From assembly GCF_001618005.1 (NCBI RefSeq), contig NZ_LQXA01000019.1:141608-205607 (forward strand): a stretch of DNA of 64,000 nucleotides, read 5' to 3'. The stretch is from Clavibacter tessellarius. Lineage in GTDB: Bacteria; Actinomycetota; Actinomycetes; Actinomycetales; Microbacteriaceae. The position numbers and the translations under genes are program-made. The number at the start of each line of letters is the position of its first letter. Within the stretch, counting starts at the first letter, position 1. The notes beneath the pieces were generated by a model that did no database searches, had not been told where the DNA came from, and worked only from the letters and a program-made list of their open reading frames with translations. Positions 60,194 through 64,000 of this stretch are shown one piece after another.

Positions 60194-62103
60194 CGGACCG
60201 CGTGCGCCAGGCGCTGCACGACGCCCGCGGTCGCGGCCGTGAAGGCGCGCGCCACCTCGGGGTCGAGCGACGCGAGCGAGATCGGTCCGCGCTCGGCGAT
60301 GTGCGCGTCGTACGGCACCGTGAAGATCTGGGCCGGGCGGGCGTCCTCGAGGATGCGGTCGATGCGCGCGACGACCGCCGGATCCTCCGGGCGTCCGTCG
60401 TGGAGGCGGATGATGACGGCGTTGTCGGCCAGCATGGCCGCGTGGCCGCCGAGCTCGCGCAGGAAGTCGAGCAGCGCGACGGCCTCGAGCACCGCGTCGC
60501 CCGCGTTGAGCACGGGGACGACGAGCACGTCGGTGACCTCGATCGCTCCGCGGAAGGCGGACGACGACGGCTGGTTGCCGGAGTCCATCACGCGCATCGC
60601 GTAGTACTCGTCGATGAGGCGGGAGACGCCGATCACGTCGTCGCCCGTGAGCTCGCGACGCGGCCCGACGGACGCGACGACGGAGGCGAAGCTCGTCTGC
60701 GGCGCCGTGTAGCCGGCGAGCTGGCCGGCGCTGTGGATCTCGTCGCGGTCGCGCACGAGCTCTCCCAGGCCCCGGGTCGGCTGGCCCTCGGCGCGGTAGC
60801 CGAGCGCTCCGGGATCGTCGGTGACCTCGACCACGGCGACGGATCCGCCGCGGATGGAGCCGAGCACGCCGCCCAGGATGAGGGAGGTGGGCGTCTTGCC
60901 GACGCCGCCCTTGCGGTTCGCGACCAGCACGCTGACCGCGCGCGACCACGTGGCCTGGCGGATCACGCGCTCGTCGCCCTCGCGCCGGGTGACCTCCGCG
61001 TTCGCGGCGGCCTCCTCGGCGCCGGGCGCGATCTTGAAGACGCCGCCCGTGACGCTGTTGAGGAAGCCGCGGAAGCCGGTGCGCGCGACGACCGGGCCGC
61101 GCGGCGGGCGCTGGCCGGTCTGCTCGGGGAAGAGGGTGAGGCTGCTCGTGGCGGCGTCGGCGCGCGGGGTGCGCATGACGTAGCGCTGCGGATCCGCGTC
61201 GGGGAACGCCGTGAGGTCGCTGCCGGGACGGCGGTCGTCGGCGGGCTCCTCGGTGTCGGCGGGCGCCGGGGGGAGGGAGGAGATCGGGTGCGGCTCGGGT
61301 GCCGGCGCCGGGGCGGTGCGCTCGGGGACCGCGGGGGTGATCGGGACCTGCCGCGTGTCCGTCGGCTCGGACGCCGTCTCGGCGTCCGTGCTCGCATCGT
61401 TCGCGGACGCGCCATCGCCGTCGCCCTCGGTCGACGGACGCAGCGGCATCCGGAACGGGTGCGCGTCGTCGACCTGGGGCGCGGGGACGGCCCACGCGGA
61501 TCCGACCGCCGGCGCGACGAACGCGTCGAAGGGGGAGGGGGCGTCGCCGTGCGCGGAGGCGCCCGCGGGGAGCTCCTCGGCCGCGTCCTCCGCGTCCTCG
61601 GCGGCGTCCATCTCGGCCTCGCGCTCGTCGTCGACGAACAGCTCGTCGAACGCTCGCGTGCCGACGATCTCGACGTCGCCGGTGTCCGTGTCCTCGTCTT
61701 CGCGGGCGTCGACCGCGTCGACCGCGTCGACCGCGCCGACCGCGCCGACCGCGTCGATCGGGAGGTCGGCGGCCGCGTCGGCCCCCGCCGCGCCGGGCGC
61801 CGCGAGGTCGTCGATGCCGTCGGCCTCGTCGTCGACGGAGGCGGGCACGTGGGCGGGAGCGACGGCCGTGGATCCCGGACGCACGCGGTCGGGCCCGAAC
61901 AGCCCGCCCTCGGAGGTGCGGGGGACGGCGGGGAAGGGATCCACCCACCGGTGCGCGTCTCCGGAGTCGCCGGATCCGCGGTTCTGCTCCATCTCCTGCT
62001 GGCGGCGACGCAGCTCGCGTCGGCTCAGGATGGGGGGCTCGGAAGCGCCCCCGTCGCGTGCGGCGCCGTCTCGGGGGCCCGGATCCTGCGTGTCGTCGGT
62101 CAT
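60190..62103 (-). CDS. ParA/MinD-like ATPase with long disordered N-terminus
   Basis: 637 aa. Residues 1-~360 are disordered, acidic and Pro/Ala-rich, with Asp-Ala-Val repeats near 115-135. The C-terminal ~250 residues are a ParA/MinD ATPase with deviant Walker A NRKGGVGKTPTS, then a switch-like MRVMDSGNQPSSSAF. The Asp of DSG in place of D-xx-G is normal for such proteins. Role unknown: positioning or a secretion-linked ATPase. ATG 62103. Divergent from the SipW-signal gene. Confidence 0.85.
   Translation of the reverse strand: MTDDTQDPGPRDGAARDGGASEPPILSRRELRRRQQEMEQNRGSGDSGDAHRWVDPFPAVPRTSEGGLFGPDRVRPGSTAVAPAHVPASVDDEADGIDDLAAPGAAGADAAADLPIDAVGAVGAVDAVDAVDAREDEDTDTGDVEIVGTRAFDELFVDDEREAEMDAAEDAEDAAEELPAGASAHGDAPSPFDAFVAPAVGSAWAVPAPQVDDAHPFRMPLRPSTEGDGDGASANDASTDAETASEPTDTRQVPITPAVPERTAPAPAPEPHPISSLPPAPADTEEPADDRRPGSDLTAFPDADPQRYVMRTPRADAATSSLTLFPEQTGQRPPRGPVVARTGFRGFLNSVTGGVFKIAPGAEEAAANAEVTRREGDERVIRQATWSRAVSVLVANRKGGVGKTPTSLILGGVLGSIRGGSVAVVEVTDDPGALGYRAEGQPTRGLGELVRDRDEIHSAGQLAGYTAPQTSFASVVASVGPRRELTGDDVIGVSRLIDEYYAMRVMDSGNQPSSSAFRGAIEVTDVLVVPVLNAGDAVLEAVALLDFLRELGGHAAMLADNAVIIRLHDGRPEDPAVVARIDRILEDARPAQIFTVPYDAHIAERGPISLASLDPEVARAFTAATAGVVQRLAHAVR
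61706..61759. repeat. 9-bp tandem repeats in the ParA-like gene
   Basis: About six units of GCGTCGACC and close variants in tandem encode the Asp-Ala-Val/Gly-Ala-Val run in the disordered N-terminus. Confidence 0.7.
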
Positions 62104-62408
62104 GTGGCTCGCCTTCGTCGTCCCCGCCTGCGCGGACGAGGCTACCAGGGGAGCCGTTCCGGCCCGGAATCGCGGGGGAGGGACCTCCGGACCCTCGTAC
62201 GGGGCACAGACCCCGCCTCGGTAGTGGCACCCGCGGATCCCCCGCGCCACTGGTGATCGGCGCTGCCGGTACCGGTTGTCCCCCGTCGGCCTCGGCGGCG
62301 GCGGATCGCCGACCTAGCGTCACGATGTCGCCCGATTCGTGGCGACGCAGGGGGCAGGACGATCCGAGAGCCGGATGCGGGGCCCGCACTATCAGGGGGA
62401 TCACCTTC
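62104..62408. other. 305-bp divergent spacer
   Basis: No gene is visible. TAGCGT at 62315-62320 could be a -10 for the plus-strand gene, followed at the putative 5' end of its ~80-nt leader by a 6-bp hairpin (62327-62332/62341-62346). AGGGGG lies about nine bases before ATG 62409. Confidence 0.4.
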
Positions 62409-63122
62409 ATGGCACTTCACGCAGAGCGTCCGCGCATGTCGCGTCGCACCAAGACCATGGCGTTCCTGTCCGGGGGCCTCGTCCTCGGCCTCGGCGTCAC
62501 GGCCACCCTCGCCGCCTGGACCGACTCCGAGTGGGTCTTCGGCGGCGGCAACGGCAGCGGCCCCGGCCTCGGCACCTCGACCTTCGAGGTCGAGCAGAAC
62601 GTCGTCGCGCCCTTCGCCTCCACCGGCTTCACGCAGAACGAGACCAACCCCGGCCAGGACCTCACGTTCTCGCCCGGCGCCCTCGCGCTCATCCCCGGCA
62701 ACACGGTCTACGCGCCCGTCGCGCTCCGCACCTCCGCGGGATCCGTCGCCGGAACGCTCCTCCTGCAGGACTCCGAGCCCGCCACCGGCACCGCGAACGC
62801 GGCCGTGGACGCGAACAACCTCCTCCTCGGCGCGCTCAACCTCCGGGTCGCGACCTCGGCGACCTCGGCCACCTGCGACGCGACGTCGTTCGCCTCGGCC
62901 GCCAACGTCATCGCCGCCGGCCCGCTCGCCACGGCCGAGCCGACCGCGGCGCAGACGCAGGCCCTGGCCGCGAACAGCACGTCGGTGCAGTACTACTGCT
63001 TCGAGATCACGCTGCCCACGGCACCGACCCTGCCGGCCGGCACCACGGTCGACGCCCTCCAGGGCCGCGCGGTCACGCCGGCGTGGGAGTTCGCCGGCAC
63101 GTCGGTCGCGTCGGTCAACTAG
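62409..63122 (+). CDS. SipW-dependent signal peptide protein (TasA/camelysin-like)
   Basis: 237 aa. MSRRTKTMAFLSGGLVLGLGVTATLAAWTDSEW is a SipW-type signal (residues ~10-42), with Trp-Thr-Asp after the cleavage region as in TasA-like proteins. The rest is a beta-rich Ala/Thr/Ser-rich domain with two Cys. Probably forms surface fibres or an S-layer-like coat after cleavage by the signal peptidase immediately downstream (18-bp gap). Confidence 0.85.
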   Translation: MALHAERPRMSRRTKTMAFLSGGLVLGLGVTATLAAWTDSEWVFGGGNGSGPGLGTSTFEVEQNVVAPFASTGFTQNETNPGQDLTFSPGALALIPGNTVYAPVALRTSAGSVAGTLLLQDSEPATGTANAAVDANNLLLGALNLRVATSATSATCDATSFASAANVIAAGPLATAEPTAAQTQALAANSTSVQYYCFEITLPTAPTLPAGTTVDALQGRAVTPAWEFAGTSVASVN

Positions 63123-63140
63123 CCGGATCGGGCCCGTGCC

Positions 63141-64000
63141 ATGACCGCCGAGGGCGCCGTGACGGCGACACGGAGAGGGGACCGCGACGCGCTCGCGGCC
63201 GCCCGCCGTGACGCCGTCGCGGCCGCCCGCGCGCGGGCGCGGCCCCGGCGCACCGTCGGCGTCGTCGTGCGCGACGTCGTCATCACGCTGCTGGGGCTCG
63301 CGGGCGTGGTGGTCATCGCGTGGACCGTGCTGTCGCGGATGCTCGGGCTCTCGCTCGTGGTGCTGCTGACCGGGTCCATGGCGCCGACGCTGCCGACCGG
63401 GTCCGTCGCGATCATGGCCGACGCCGTGCCCGCCGCCGACCTCGAGGTGGGCGACGTCATCAAGGTGCAGCGGCCGGGGTACGACCTGCCGGTCACGCAC
63501 CGCATCATCTCGATCGGCGCCGTCACGGGCGAGGTCGAGCAGCCGTCCGCGGGCGTGGACCCGCAGGACCCGGCCGCCCGCCAGGTCGTCCTCCAGGGCG
63601 ACGCGAACGAGACCGCCGATCCCGCGCCGTACGTCATCGCGTCGGCGGACCGCGTCGTGTTCGGCGTGCCGTACCTCGGCTACGCCAACCGGATCCTGCA
63701 CACGCCGCTCGTGCTCATCGGGCTCGCGGGGGCGCTGCTGCTGCTGCTCGTCGGGACGTCGCTGCCGTCGGGCCGGAGCCGCGGGCGCCGGGTCGCGGGG
63801 GCGGATGCCGGACCGGACGCCGATCCCGACGAGGACCGGCACGTCGCCACCGCGGCGGCCATGTCCGCGCCGGCGCGCGCCCGCCGGTCCGCGCTGACCC
63901 GGGCGGCTGCGCGTGCGTCGGATGCCGCACCGGCTGTCGGTGCGCGGGCCGGCGTCACGCGGGCCGTCGTCGCGACGGGCCCCGATGCGCAGGCGGGCGC
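63141..64000 (+). CDS. sipW: Signal peptidase I, ER/SipW type (3' end cut by window edge)
   Basis: About 286 residues visible. A basic start (~50 residues), TM1 (VVITLLGLAGVVVIAWTVLS), then LTGSMAPTLPTGS with the nucleophile Ser, and GDVIKVQRPGYDLPVTHRIISI where His replaces the bacterial Lys, the ER-type SipW feature. A second TM follows (LVLIGLAGALLLLLVG), then a disordered tail. It should process the preceding SipW-signal protein. ATG 63141. The frame is open to the window end. Confidence 0.88.
   Translation, partial: MTAEGAVTATRRGDRDALAAARRDAVAAARARARPRRTVGVVVRDVVITLLGLAGVVVIAWTVLSRMLGLSLVVLLTGSMAPTLPTGSVAIMADAVPAADLEVGDVIKVQRPGYDLPVTHRIISIGAVTGEVEQPSAGVDPQDPAARQVVLQGDANETADPAPYVIASADRVVFGVPYLGYANRILHTPLVLIGLAGALLLLLVGTSLPSGRSRGRRVAGADAGPDADPDEDRHVATAAAMSAPARARRSALTRAAARASDAAPAVGARAGVTRAVVATGPDAQAG

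Overview
The window is about 73% G+C with dense, short-spaced genes, many GTG starts and a C50-carotenoid operon. Together with NucS (the non-canonical mismatch-repair nuclease), DIP1984, DUF5997 and SipW-type genes, this points to a Gram-positive actinobacterium of the Microbacteriaceae, most likely Clavibacter. That is inference from gene content; no 16S or marker search was possible. Many genes carry TAnnnT exactly 6-7 nt before an ATG/GTG, the layout expected of leaderless transcripts.

Layout. 1-7,450: partial Gfo/Idh/MocA oxidoreductase, LacI regulator, SDR, two paralogous polytopic membrane proteins (the second split by an in-frame TAG), a Nei-type glycosylase and a PNPOx-family protein. 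7,182-7,975: a secreted two-cysteine protein translationally coupled to a small two-TM protein, possibly a bacteriocin/immunity pair. 8,148-10,221: a gluconate-type permease and the decayed GntR/FadR regulator beside it. 10,240-13,740: a clearly AT-richer island ending at tRNA-Gly(CCC), with a small acidic protein, a HEPN-like protein (RNDVLH) and a 733-aa ABC/SMC-type ATPase with a degenerate Walker A; this is the best candidate for an undescribed defence module. 13,898-22,200: dcd, a large secreted DUF5695-like protein, Lrp/ald, a DUF4190/MmpS-like protein, DIP1984 and a patatin.

22,211-28,144 is the isoprenoid block: idi (minus) diverging from crtE-crtB/crtI-crtYe-crtYf-crtEb, all overlapping or abutting; crtB and crtI are one uninterrupted reading frame here. 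28,173-43,496 holds an SGNH-like protein, LysR/DUF5997, a DUF2079 protein, a CitMHS transporter divergent from a CitA/CitB-type two-component system, an orphan EctB-type aminotransferase, a HEAT protein, a VIT1/CCC1 transporter, an M56 peptidase and a MarR regulator. 43,610-58,732 holds a HAD phosphatase, a membrane glycosyltransferase with a polytopic partner, nucS, an RHH/BrnT-like toxin-antitoxin pair, EamA, HIT, hydrolases, GNATs, a methyltransferase, ASCH, an ICMT-like protein, an aldo/keto reductase and a complete AbiE type IV toxin-antitoxin operon.

58,739-64,000 has a DinF-like MATE exporter with no standard start codon overlapping a ParA/MinD-like ATPase gene. Divergent from it is a SipW-signal protein followed by an ER-type signal peptidase (cut by the right edge), a probable surface-fibre/processing pair. 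Three presumptive anti-phage or addiction loci (10.2-13.7 kb, 48.3-48.8 kb, 56.8-58.7 kb) sit in otherwise ordinary chromosome.
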